A DNA stretch of 64,000 nt from Pasteurellaceae bacterium. Its GTDB lineage: Bacteria; Pseudomonadota; Gammaproteobacteria; Enterobacterales; Pasteurellaceae. The position numbers and the translations under genes are program-made. Below are positions 45,811-56,206 of this stretch, one piece after another. The stretch covers positions 1 through 64,000 of the forward strand of contig JAUMYT010000002.1 in NCBI GenBank assembly GCA_030528525.1, in the 5' to 3' direction. The notes under the pieces are model-generated. The model made no database searches, had not been told where the DNA came from, and saw only the letters and a list, made by a program, of their open reading frames with translations. Position 1 is the first letter of the stretch. Each line of letters opens with the position of its first letter.

Positions 45811-46335
45811 ATGGCAGTTGTCGGTTTATTTTACGGTTCTGATACCGGAAACACAGAAAACATCTCAAAAATGATCCAAAAACAACTTGGTGCAACGTTA
45901 GTGGATATTCGTGATATTGCAAAAAGCACCAAAGAAGATCTTGAAGCCTACGATTTTCTTTTAATTGGTATCCCGACTTGGTATTACGGTGAGTCGCAAG
46001 CTGATTGGGACGATTTTATGCCAACCTTAAAAGAGATCGATTTTACCGATAAGGTCGTGGGGATTTTTGGTTGTGGTGACCAAGAAGACTACGCAGAATA
46101 TTTCTGCGATGCAATGGGTACTGTTCGTGATGTGATTGAACCGAATGGCGGCGTTATCGTGGGTCATTGGCCAACGGAAGGTTATAGTTTTGAAGCCTCT
46201 CAAGCCTTAGTTGATGAAAACACGTTTGTCGGCTTATGTATTGATGAAGATCGTCAGCCAGAATTGACCGAAGATCGGGTGAATCGTTGGTGTAAACAGA
46301 TTTTTGATGAAATGTGTTTAGCGGAATTGGCGTAA
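45811..46335 (+). CDS. fldA: Flavodoxin
   Basis: FMN-binding electron carrier, 174 aa, for example for IspG/IspH, BioB or pyruvate formate-lyase activation. The FMN phosphate loop FYGSDTGNTENIS is at residues 7-19; the aromatic FMN loops PTWYYGE and GCGDQEDYAEYFCDA are present. 19 bases upstream of fur, as in E. coli. Confidence 0.96.
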   Translation: MAVVGLFYGSDTGNTENISKMIQKQLGATLVDIRDIAKSTKEDLEAYDFLLIGIPTWYYGESQADWDDFMPTLKEIDFTDKVVGIFGCGDQEDYAEYFCDAMGTVRDVIEPNGGVIVGHWPTEGYSFEASQALVDENTFVGLCIDEDRQPELTEDRVNRWCKQIFDEMCLAELA

Positions 46336-46354
46336 TCCTTACAAGGAGAAAAAG

Positions 46355-46801
46355 ATGTCTGAAGAGAATATTAAATTATTGAAGAAAGTCGGCTTAAAAG
46401 TCACCGAGCCACGTTTGACTATTCTTGAATTAATGCAAAGCATTCGTGACACAATGCAACATTTTTCTGCAGAAGATATTTATAAATTGCTGTTAGAACG
46501 TCAATCTGAAATCGGACTCGCAACCGTTTACCGCGTCCTGAATCAGTTTGAAGAAGTAGAGATTTTAGTTCGCCACAATTTTGACTCAAATAAAGCAGTA
46601 TATGAATTAAATCAACACCATCAGCACGATCACATTATCTGTATGGATTGCGGTAAAGTATTTGAATTTAAAGATCCCGATATGGAACGCCGTCAGCGGG
46701 AAATCAGCCAGCAACACGGTATTGAACTGGCAAACCATAGCCTTTACTTATACGGCAAATGCAATAATATCCAAAAATGTGATGAAAAAGACAAAGGCTA
46801 A
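46355..46801 (+). CDS. fur: Ferric uptake regulator Fur
   Basis: Iron-dependent repressor, 148 aa. The N-terminal winged helix includes KKVGLKVTEPRLTILELM and AEDIYKLLLERQSEIGLATVYRVL. The metal-binding stretch is HHQHDHIICMDCGKVFEF, and a second pair of cysteines (YGKCNNIQKC) lies near the C-terminus. AAGGAG precedes the ATG. Likely targets in this window are hmuTUV and yfeABCD. Confidence 0.97.
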   Translation: MSEENIKLLKKVGLKVTEPRLTILELMQSIRDTMQHFSAEDIYKLLLERQSEIGLATVYRVLNQFEEVEILVRHNFDSNKAVYELNQHHQHDHIICMDCGKVFEFKDPDMERRQREISQQHGIELANHSLYLYGKCNNIQKCDEKDKG

Positions 46802-46828
46802 TTTGGCTTTTTGTCCTAAATAAATAGA

Positions 46829-46862
46829 CAAGCGGTGAGATTTTAGGCGATCTCACCGCTTA
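46829..46862. terminator. fur: Hairpin after fur built from uptake-signal cores
   Basis: 12-base stem AAGCGGTGAGAT / ATCTCACCGCTT with an eight-base loop. One arm, ACAAGCGGTGAGATTTT, is a hybrid between the canonical core and the TGAGA extension of the new form. No long T run follows. Confidence 0.7.
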
Positions 46863-46885
46863 CCTGTATCTGAAGAATTGAATTT

Positions 46886-49534
46886 ATGTCTGAACATCTT
46901 ACTGAAGTTATTCCTGCGAAAGTGCGTCCACCACGACGTATTTCGCCTTTTTGGTTATTGCCCTTAGTCGCTTTTATGATCGGCGGCCTGCTGTTTTTTC
47001 AGATTTTACAAGAGCGAGGGGAAGACATTCGTATTCGCTTTGAAGACGGAGCGGGAATTTCTGCGGGTAAAACGGCAATTCGCTACCAAGGTTTGCAAAT
47101 CGGCGTGGTTAAAAAAGTCGCCTTTACGAATGAATTGCGGGAAGTTGAAGTGATTGCAGAGATCAACGCAGAAGCCCGCTCTGTATTGAAAAAAGATACC
47201 AAATTCTGGCTTGTTCGCCCAACCGCATCGTTAGCAGGGGTGTCGGGGCTAGATACGTTAGTCTCTGGTAACTATATTACTTTGCTCCCGGGGGAGTCTG
47301 AAGAGAGTGAAGATGAATTTGTGGCAGAAAGTGAGCCACCGCTTGTGCCGGTAAATGACGGTGATTTAATGGTGAAATTAATCGCCAATGACCTAGGTTC
47401 CATTGCCGTGGGAGCCAGTGTGTACTTCCGAAAAGTCCCCGTTGGGACAATTTCCGATTATCGTTTTACCGTTGATCAGCAACACGTTGAGATTGAAGCG
47501 GTGATCAACAAAAAATATGCTCATTTGGTGAAAAAAACGAGCCGATTTTGGAATATCAGCGGCATTAAAGCGAACGTGAGTTTAGCCCAAGGGCTCTCTA
47601 TTGATGTGGACAGTTTGATGTCTGTGGTTCAAGGTGCTGTCGCATTTGATTCACCAATAGACGCAGAGCCAGCTAGCCAAGCGGAACAGTATCCGTTGTA
47701 TACCGACTTAAAATCGGCTCAACGTGGTATTGAAGTAAGCATTGATGTCCCCGCCACCGTCGGTTTAAAAGCAAACGAAACAGGCGTGTTTTATCAAGGG
47801 GTGCAAATTGGTGTGTTAGCAAGTTTGGAATCGGCCTTTGATAGCCAAAATGAAGAAAAACAAACGGGAATGCTTGCGGGGGCGTTATTGATTGATCCAA
47901 GTTATCAAGATTTACTCAAAGAAGACTCACAAATTATCTTAAAACAACCCAAATTTTCCTTTGGTAAAGACTCGCTTACCAAAGTCGGGGAAGTTTTACG
48001 TGGCCACTATTTTGAACTGATTGCAGGTAAAAGCAGCGAGCCTGGGCGTGTATTTACCGTCAAAAAAAATGATGACTTCTTACTCAATCGCCCTGATACG
48101 GTTTCCTTTACCTTGGTCTCACCACAATCTTACGGCGTCGATCAGGGGCAAGGCATTTACTATCACGATGTCAAAATCGGTGAAATTTTAAAACGGGATT
48201 TAAGCATTGAGAACGTCAAATTCACCGCAATTATTTTCCCTGATTATCGCCATTTAGTGGGCGAAAATAGCAAATTCGTGACCATTTCGAATTTAGATGT
48301 ATCCGTAAGCTTAGATGGTGTGCGTTTTAATGCGGGATCGCCGAGTAGCTGGTTGCAAGGGGGGATTAAGCTGTTAGATGGCAACGCCAAGGGCAAAGTG
48401 CAAAGTCAATATCCGCTCTATCGTGATCGAGAAAGTGCCGAAAATGGCATTACCAGCCACGAGCAAACACCGACGCTGACCTTATCTGCCAATGATTTAT
48501 CGGGTATCGGCAAAGACTCAGTTTTGCTTTATCGCCATTTTGAAGTCGGCAAAGTGTTGAATATCCGCCCGAAGAAAAATGGCTTTGATGTCGATCTCTA
48601 TCTTGAACCGAAATATCGTCATTTATTGACAGACACAAGCCGTTTCTGGATCGAACCGGCAGTACAAGTCGATGTGTCAATGCAGGGGCTGAATGTGCAA
48701 GCATCTCCCCTAATGCGAACGTTAAAAGGTGCTATTAGTTTTGATAACAAGGGGGGGAGAAAAAGCCAGATTTTGCATAAAAGCTTTAGCCAAGCCAATG
48801 CAGGCAATACCCACATCACCTTGACCGCCAACGATGCATCAACACTGAGTGAAGGGATGCCACTCAAATATCGTGGGCTGAAAGTCGGTCAAGTAGACAC
48901 ACTCAAACTAGACAAAAAACAGATCAAGATCAGTGCATTTATTGAACCGCAATATTACCCATTAGTAGCAAAATCAGGCAGCCGTTTCAAAGCGATTTCA
49001 CCAGAAATCAGCACCACCGGCGTGAAAAATTTAGATGCCGCCTTACAAAATTACATTAATGTGGATATCGGCAGTGGCGAAAGCAAAACCCAATTTGCCT
49101 TGGACGAAACAGAAAATGGTGCAGCACAATATCACAACGGCTTACCCATTATTGTTGAAACCACCGATGCCAACGGCATTACCCCAGATGCCCCCGTGTT
49201 GTATCGGGGAATGCAAGTCGGTGCAGTGCAACGCTTGAGTTTGAGCGAATTAGGCGATCGTGTCCTGATTCATTTACGCATCAGCCCACAATATCAGCAT
49301 TTGGTGCGTAAAAATTCCCAATTTTGGACAGCCTCTGGCTACACAATGGACATCAGTTTGAGCGGTGCGAGTATCAATTCAGGCACAATGTCGCAGTTGC
49401 TCAACGGCGGTATCGCTTTCTCAAATCCGTCTGGTATGATTGTGCAAGGACAAGCAGAGCCGAATCGCCGTTTCCGCTTACAACGTAAAATCCCAGAAGG
49501 TGCATTGGGTTGGGATCAAGGGATTGCCGAATAA
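46886..49534 (+). CDS. letB: LetB-like MCE protein (YebT), lipid transport tunnel
   Basis: 882 aa with a single N-terminal membrane helix (about residues 22-42) and seven tandem MCE domains in the periplasm, each recognisable by a GIxxGxxVxYxGxxIGxV-like start and an LxGGIAF-like end. This is the YebT/LetB architecture (E. coli 877 aa), which forms a stacked ring tunnel for lipids between membranes; PqiB has only three domains. The partner letA (yebS) is not adjacent. A repeat inserted between domains five and six encodes NKGGRKSQILHKS. Confidence 0.92.
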   Translation: MSEHLTEVIPAKVRPPRRISPFWLLPLVAFMIGGLLFFQILQERGEDIRIRFEDGAGISAGKTAIRYQGLQIGVVKKVAFTNELREVEVIAEINAEARSVLKKDTKFWLVRPTASLAGVSGLDTLVSGNYITLLPGESEESEDEFVAESEPPLVPVNDGDLMVKLIANDLGSIAVGASVYFRKVPVGTISDYRFTVDQQHVEIEAVINKKYAHLVKKTSRFWNISGIKANVSLAQGLSIDVDSLMSVVQGAVAFDSPIDAEPASQAEQYPLYTDLKSAQRGIEVSIDVPATVGLKANETGVFYQGVQIGVLASLESAFDSQNEEKQTGMLAGALLIDPSYQDLLKEDSQIILKQPKFSFGKDSLTKVGEVLRGHYFELIAGKSSEPGRVFTVKKNDDFLLNRPDTVSFTLVSPQSYGVDQGQGIYYHDVKIGEILKRDLSIENVKFTAIIFPDYRHLVGENSKFVTISNLDVSVSLDGVRFNAGSPSSWLQGGIKLLDGNAKGKVQSQYPLYRDRESAENGITSHEQTPTLTLSANDLSGIGKDSVLLYRHFEVGKVLNIRPKKNGFDVDLYLEPKYRHLLTDTSRFWIEPAVQVDVSMQGLNVQASPLMRTLKGAISFDNKGGRKSQILHKSFSQANAGNTHITLTANDASTLSEGMPLKYRGLKVGQVDTLKLDKKQIKISAFIEPQYYPLVAKSGSRFKAISPEISTTGVKNLDAALQNYINVDIGSGESKTQFALDETENGAAQYHNGLPIIVETTDANGITPDAPVLYRGMQVGAVQRLSLSELGDRVLIHLRISPQYQHLVRKNSQFWTASGYTMDISLSGASINSGTMSQLLNGGIAFSNPSGMIVQGQAEPNRRFRLQRKIPEGALGWDQGIAE
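48747..48780 (+). repeat. Uptake-signal-like element 22 (inside letB)
   Basis: ACAAGGGGGGGAGAAA head and CAGATTTTGCATAA tail, GC at 29-30. It lies at the linker between two MCE domains. Confidence 0.85.
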
Positions 49535-49574
49535 CCCCTTGCAAGGGGTAAGATCTGACCGAAAAAGTGCAAAA
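49534..49574 (+). repeat. Uptake-signal-like element 23 with palindromic head
   Basis: Full four-G copy at 49541-49574 (GCAAGGGGTAAGATCT, GTGCAAAAT). Its head is the right half of the perfect palindrome ACCCCTTGCAAGGGGT (49534-49549), which starts at the last base of the letB stop codon. Confidence 0.85.
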
Positions 49575-49631
49575 TTTTTGGGCTGACCCAATCAGCTCGA
49601 ATAGATCAAATATGAATGAATTTTCTAGATT

Positions 49632-49655
49632 GTAGGTGCGGATTGAATCCGCCTA
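49632..49655. repeat. REP-like single hairpin, degenerate
   Basis: GTAGGTGCGGATT followed by GAATCCGCCTA, stem GCGGATT/AATCCGC. The GTAGG boundary and layout resemble one half of the two-hairpin repeat at 7631 and 27338. Confidence 0.5.
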
Positions 49656-49685
49656 ATTTTAATTAAATAAACACAGGAGTTGAAA

Positions 49686-50207
49686 ATGCCTTTATTAGAT
49701 AGTTTCAAAGTGGATCACACCAAAATGAATGCCCCAGCGGTACGTGTGGCCAAAACAATGACCACGCCAAAGGGCGATACCATTACCGTGTTTGATTTAC
49801 GTTTCTGCCGCCCAAACATTGACATTCTGCCCGTACGTGGTATTCACACAATGGAGCATCTGTTCGCAGGTTTTATGCGAGATCATCTCAACAGCGACAG
49901 CGTAGAAATCATCGACATCTCACCAATGGGCTGCCGTACAGGGTTTTATATGTCGCTGATTGGTGAACCTGCCCCAGAAACAGTGGCAGAGGCGTGGAAA
50001 AAGGCAATGGAAGATGCGTTAAACAAAATCCCAGACGAAAGCAAAATCCCAGAGCTGAACGAATTCCAATGCGGTTCATATAAAGAACATTCCCTCGCTG
50101 AAGCACACGAGATCGCCAGAAACGTCCTCAAACAGCCAATCGGCATTAACCGTAATGAAGATTTGGCGTTAGATGACCGTCTGCTCTGCCCTGAATTCGT
50201 TAAATAA
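49686..50207 (+). CDS. luxS: S-ribosylhomocysteine lyase LuxS
   Basis: Cleaves S-ribosylhomocysteine to homocysteine and DPD, the precursor of autoinducer-2. ATG 49686 ([14 protein letters not shown]) has GGAG upstream; 173 aa. The metal site HTMEH is at residues 54-58, with the third ligand Cys in [12 protein letters not shown] (about 129) and a second conserved Cys in [10 protein letters not shown]. It precedes an ABC exporter by 27 bases on the same strand. Confidence 0.97.
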   Translation: MPLLDSFKVDHTKMNAPAVRVAKTMTTPKGDTITVFDLRFCRPNIDILPVRGIHTMEHLFAGFMRDHLNSDSVEIIDISPMGCRTGFYMSLIGEPAPETVAEAWKKAMEDALNKIPDESKIPELNEFQCGSYKEHSLAEAHEIARNVLKQPIGINRNEDLALDDRLLCPEFVK

Positions 50208-50234
50208 TCCTCAATTCACAGTGTAAGGAGAAAC

Positions 50235-52070
50235 ATGAAGCAACATTGGTTTGAATGGTTTGAGAAACGGGTTAACCCCTATCCAAATCAACCCCCAACC
50301 CAGCCGAAAAATCGGCTGTTGCCGTTTATTTGGCAATCCACCCAAGGCTTTCGCCCATTTTTAGCACTCGCCGTGCTATTAAGCATTACGATTGGCGTGA
50401 TTGATGCGGTGATGTTCCAATTTATCGGTGATATTGTCGACTGGGTGGCGAAATTTTCACCGTCTGAATTGTGGGCAGAGAAAGGTTGGGCAATCACGAA
50501 AATGGCACTCATTGCCTTAAGTGGCATTGTGTTGACCTATCTCTACTCGTCTTTTCGCTTCCAAACGATGCAAGGCGTGTACCCAATGCGGCTGCGTTGG
50601 TATTTCCACCGCTGGATGCTCGGGCAAAGTATGCGATTTTACCAAGACGAATTTGCAGGGCGGGTCTCCACTAAAGTGATGCAAACCGCCCTTGCATTGC
50701 GTGATGTGGTGATGACCTTCGTGGAAATGATGGTCTATCTCAGCGTCTATTTCATCACATCAGGGGTGATTTTGGTCGCACTCAATGGCTGGTTATTGGT
50801 GCCATTTCTCATTTGGCTTGGCGTGCTGATTGTAAGTATTTTCTATTTTGTGCCGAAATTAGCTAGGGCGTCCCAAGAGCAGTCAGACGCTCGCAGTCTG
50901 ATGACTGGACGCATTACCGATGCCTATGCCAACATTGCTACCGTCAAACTGTTCTCGCACGGCAAACGTGAATCGGATTACGTGAAAGAATCGATGCAAG
51001 AATTTATGGTTACGGTACACAAGCAAATGCGATTGGTTACCCAAATTGATGTCGCCACTTACGCTAATGCGATCTTATTGATGTTCACCACTGTGGCTAT
51101 TAGTTTATGGCTTTGGTCATTCAGTTGGATCAGCGTCGGGGCGATTACCACTGCCACCGCCCTTGCTTTGCGTTTAAAAGGCATTTCACAGTGGGTAATG
51201 TGGGAATTTGCGGCATTATTTGAGCATATCGGCACAGTGCAAGACGGAATGGAAACCTTGTCCAAATCGCACACGGTGCTTGATGCACCAAATGCGAAAA
51301 ACCTTGATGTCAGCAAAGGCGAAATCACCTTTGAAGCGGTTGATTTTGCCTACGATGAGCATCGTCCACTGCTTAAACAGTTCAACTTACAGATCAAAGC
51401 AGGCGAAAAAGTCGGCTTGGTCGGTCGCAGTGGGGCGGGGAAATCCACGCTCACCAATTTGCTGTTGCGTTTTTATGATGTGCAAAATGGCTCGGTGCAA
51501 ATTGACGGACAGGACATTCGCCAAGTTAGCCAAGAGAGTTTACGTTCGCAAATTGGTTTGGTGACTCAAGACACGTCGTTGCTCCACCGCTCGGTGCGAG
51601 AAAATCTAATGTACGGTCGCCCAACGGCAACGGAAGACGAAATGTTGGAAGCCGCTCAGAAAGCAGCCGCAGCGGAATTTATTCCGCATTTGCAAGATGC
51701 GAAAGGTCGCACAGGCTATGATGCCCACGTGGGCGAACGGGGCGTGAAACTCTCTGGCGGACAACGCCAGCGGATTGCGATTGCCCGAGTGATGCTCAAA
51801 GATGCTCCGATTTTATTGCTGGACGAAGCAACGAGTGCCTTGGATTCCGAAGTGGAAGTGGCGATTCAAGAAAATCTCACCGAGCTAATGAACGGCAAAA
51901 CCGTAGTGGCGATTGCTCACCGACTTTCAACCATTATGGCGATGGATCGTTTGATCGTAATGGATAAAGGCGAAATCGTCGAACAAGGTACTCACGACGA
52001 ATTACTGGCGAAAAACGGCGTGTACGCCAAACTTTGGGCACATCAGAGTGGTGGTTTTTTGCCAGAATAG
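50235..52070 (+). CDS. ABC exporter, fused permease and ATPase
   Basis: 611 aa half-transporter of the MsbA/multidrug type. An N-terminal six-helix membrane domain (about residues 30-330) is followed by a nucleotide-binding domain with Walker A GRSGAGKST, signature LSGGQRQRIAIARVML and Walker B ILLLDEATSALDS. It resembles the uncharacterised H. influenzae HI1051-type exporters. Substrate unknown. GGAG precedes the ATG. Confidence 0.9.
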   Translation: MKQHWFEWFEKRVNPYPNQPPTQPKNRLLPFIWQSTQGFRPFLALAVLLSITIGVIDAVMFQFIGDIVDWVAKFSPSELWAEKGWAITKMALIALSGIVLTYLYSSFRFQTMQGVYPMRLRWYFHRWMLGQSMRFYQDEFAGRVSTKVMQTALALRDVVMTFVEMMVYLSVYFITSGVILVALNGWLLVPFLIWLGVLIVSIFYFVPKLARASQEQSDARSLMTGRITDAYANIATVKLFSHGKRESDYVKESMQEFMVTVHKQMRLVTQIDVATYANAILLMFTTVAISLWLWSFSWISVGAITTATALALRLKGISQWVMWEFAALFEHIGTVQDGMETLSKSHTVLDAPNAKNLDVSKGEITFEAVDFAYDEHRPLLKQFNLQIKAGEKVGLVGRSGAGKSTLTNLLLRFYDVQNGSVQIDGQDIRQVSQESLRSQIGLVTQDTSLLHRSVRENLMYGRPTATEDEMLEAAQKAAAAEFIPHLQDAKGRTGYDAHVGERGVKLSGGQRQRIAIARVMLKDAPILLLDEATSALDSEVEVAIQENLTELMNGKTVVAIAHRLSTIMAMDRLIVMDKGEIVEQGTHDELLAKNGVYAKLWAHQSGGFLPE

Positions 52071-52086
52071 TTAACAAGACTTGCCT

Positions 52087-52120
52087 ACAAGGGGGTGAGA
52101 AAACCCAAGATTTTGCAAAA
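52087..52120 (+). repeat. Uptake-signal-like element 24
   Basis: Consensus copy: ACAAGGGGGTGAGA and AAGATTTTGCAAAA. 16 bases after the ABC exporter stop. Confidence 0.9.
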
Positions 52121-52187
52121 TTTCTTGCTGGCCTATGCTGACATTCACCCCATAAATGCCACTTGATGTAAATCAATCGACACGCAA

Positions 52188-52216
52188 AAACCGACTAAAA
52201 TAGTCGGTTTTTTATT
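52188..52216 (+). terminator. Intrinsic terminator after the ABC exporter
   Basis: 10-base stem AAACCGACTA / TAGTCGGTTT with a three-base loop, followed by TTTATT. Confidence 0.88.
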
Positions 52217-54481
<2,265 letters not shown>

Positions 54482-54490
54482 AATAGCAAG

Positions 54491-54520
54491 AAGCCCTAGA
54501 TGAACATCTAGGGCTTTTTA
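54491..54520 (+). terminator. pyrG: Intrinsic terminator after pyrG
   Basis: 11-base stem AAGCCCTAGAT / ATCTAGGGCTT, loop GAAC, followed by TTTATT. Confidence 0.92.
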
Positions 54521-54812
54521 TTGGCTTTAATATAGAATACTAACGCTTCTTGCATAAATAGAAAAAATTTAGCGTAAAAATGTAGTGAATCTTTGTGTGA
54601 CAAGATTCTTCCGTTTTTTTAGGGGGAATTATGCAAAAAGGGAAAATAGTGGAAAACAATCAAAAAATGGTCGGTTTATTGAAGTGATGATTGAAGATAA
54701 ACGGAACAACTAGCAAGACTTCAATAATGCTATCTGAATTGCAATCAATGCTTCTGCAAGCTATCACGGCACATATGAGGACAACCTAATTTATCAATTT
54801 TAATCAATTTAA
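54521..54812. other. Gene-poor region with possible gene remnants
   Basis: About 290 bases. A start-like piece near 54631 (MQKGKIVENNQKMVGLLK) and an overlapping frame (EVMIEDKRNN, then after a stop INASASYHGTYEDN) suggest a decayed small gene. I cannot name it. Confidence 0.35.
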
Positions 54813-54813
54813 A

Positions 54814-54847
54814 AGCCCTTTAAACTCACTTTAAAGGGCTCTGTTTT
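54814..54847. terminator. Terminator of the DinI-like gene
   Basis: 11-base stem AGCCCTTTAAA / TTTAAAGGGCT with a five-base loop; A-rich on the left, so T-rich for the leftward DinI-like transcript, and TTTTTT on the right. Confidence 0.85.
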
Positions 54848-55099
54848 TTAATCATCTAACAAAAATGGGTCATCCCAGATTTCTTCAAGATGTGCCATAA
54901 AGCGTTTTTTCTCTTCATCTCTAAACCCGCTTACATCGAGTCCCGATGAGCTAGAGAACCTGACTCTCACTCTTACATCATTAAATTTCTCCGCAATTCT
55001 ATCAGCTAATCTGCTAGATAGTTTATGCATCATTTCTTCTTGAGCTTGTTGTTTTTTTCGATCTGATTCTTTCACAAATCGGACATCGACAGTTTTCAT
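54848..55099 (-). CDS. DinI-like SOS protein
   Basis: 83 aa acidic protein with the DinI-family plan: a beta strand (VDVRFVKES), helix (MHKLSSRLADRIAEKF), strand (VRVRVRFSSSSGLDVSG), then a C-terminal acidic helix (KKRFMAHLEEIWDDPFLLDD). DinI modulates RecA filaments in the SOS response in E. coli. Two perfect LexA boxes upstream support SOS control. DinI-like genes of this size are often phage-borne; the neighbouring decayed DNA would fit an old insertion. Family call from pattern only. Confidence 0.75.
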   Translation of the reverse strand: MKTVDVRFVKESDRKKQQAQEEMMHKLSSRLADRIAEKFNDVRVRVRFSSSSGLDVSGFRDEEKKRFMAHLEEIWDDPFLLDD

Positions 55100-55116
55100 C
55101 GTTCACCTCACTTATA

Positions 55117-55132
55117 CTGTTTATAAAAACAG
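55117..55132. promoter_or_regulatory. LexA box 1
   Basis: CTGTTTATAAAAACAG matches CTGT N8 ACAG and is flanked by TA on each side as an extended palindrome. 17 bases before the DinI-like ATG. Confidence 0.9.
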
Positions 55133-55153
55133 TATACCAATATGGGCTAGCAA

Positions 55154-55169
55154 CTGTCAATACATACAG
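55154..55169. promoter_or_regulatory. LexA box 2
   Basis: CTGTCAATACATACAG also matches CTGT N8 ACAG. Centre-to-centre distance from box 1 is 37 bases, allowing two LexA dimers. Confidence 0.85.
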
Positions 55170-55254
55170 TAACACAAGATGATTTGCATAGGTTTTCTCT
55201 TTTTCCTCTATGCAAATAATTCTAATAAACTATGCAAAAAGTCGGTGGTTAACA

Positions 55255-56031
55255 TTAATAGGTGAGATTGATCGCCTTTTGCACCGCAGGGCGAGCTAAA
55301 ATGGCTTCAGCCCAACGAATTAAATGTGGATAGGATTGAACATCTAAAAATTCTCTGGCTTCGTAGGTTCTGCCTAACACAATTTGCCCATACCAACCCC
55401 ATAATGCCATATCTGCAATGGTATATTCTTCGCCACAAATATAGCTTTTCTGTTCAAATTGCTTATTAAGCAAATCTAACTGACGCTTCACTTCCATCGT
55501 AAAACGATTGATTGGATATTCCAATTTTTCAGGGGCATATTTATAGAAATGCCCAAAACCGCCACCAACGTAAGGGGCACTTGCCATTTGCCAAAACAGC
55601 CAAGATAAACAAGCGGTACGTTGTTCGATATTTTTGGGTAAGAACGCATCAAATTTTTCTGCAAGGTACAACAGAATCGCCCCCGATTCAAAAATGGGCA
55701 ACGGTTTTTCTGTGGTTAAGTCCACTAAAGCAGGGATTTTGGCATTGGGATTCACACTCACAAAACCACTGCTAAATTGCTCGCCTTTGCGAATATCAAT
55801 GGTAAATAAATCATAGTCAGCATTTTTACCCAATGCGAGAAGTTCTTCTAACATTACTGCAACCTTAACGCCATTTGGTGTGCCTAAACTATAAAGCTGT
55901 AAGCCTTTGTTACCTTGTGGCAAAGATTGCTCAAACGTAGCACCTGAAATCGGGCGATTCACTGCAGCGAATTCGCCACCATTTGGCTGCTCCCATTGCC
56001 AAACTTTAGGGGGAATATAATTCGACATCAT
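55255..56031 (-). CDS. yghU: Glutathione S-transferase family protein, YghU-like
   Basis: 258 aa (ATG 56031 or 56028) with a thioredoxin-like N-terminal domain (LQLYSLGTPNGVKVAVMLEEL, then NPNAKIPALVD and FESGAILLYLAEKF) and an all-helical C-terminal domain. The N-terminal extension YIPPKVWQWEQPNGGEFA is typical of the YghU/YfcG nu-class, which shows disulfide-bond oxidoreductase activity with glutathione. It is shorter at the C-terminus than the E. coli YghU I recall (288 aa). Confidence 0.88.
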   Translation of the reverse strand: MMSNYIPPKVWQWEQPNGGEFAAVNRPISGATFEQSLPQGNKGLQLYSLGTPNGVKVAVMLEELLALGKNADYDLFTIDIRKGEQFSSGFVSVNPNAKIPALVDLTTEKPLPIFESGAILLYLAEKFDAFLPKNIEQRTACLSWLFWQMASAPYVGGGFGHFYKYAPEKLEYPINRFTMEVKRQLDLLNKQFEQKSYICGEEYTIADMALWGWYGQIVLGRTYEAREFLDVQSYPHLIRWAEAILARPAVQKAINLTY

Positions 56032-56090
56032 CTGTTCTCCAAAAGAATGTAAATAAAAATAAGACAGGGTTTGATTGGATTTTATTACAA

Positions 56091-56124
56091 ATTTGCAACT
56101 TTTTGTGAAAATCTACCCCCTTGT
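56091..56124 (-). repeat. Uptake-signal-like element 26
   Basis: Minus strand ACAAGGGGGTAGATTT head and AAAGTTGCAAAT tail, GC at 29-30. In the divergent yghU-prlC gap. Confidence 0.85.
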
Positions 56125-56206
56125 ATGACTTTTCCCCTTGATCTTTCTGTAATTTTCCCCAAACTATCACGCACTTTTGTTCGATTATTACGGAGGGAAA
56201 AGCATA

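Noticed and set aside
48357-48375. GCAAGGGGGGATTAAG in letB looks like an uptake-signal-like head
   Set aside because: It encodes the conserved LQGGI end of an MCE domain and has no TGCAAAA tail, so it is most likely native coding sequence.
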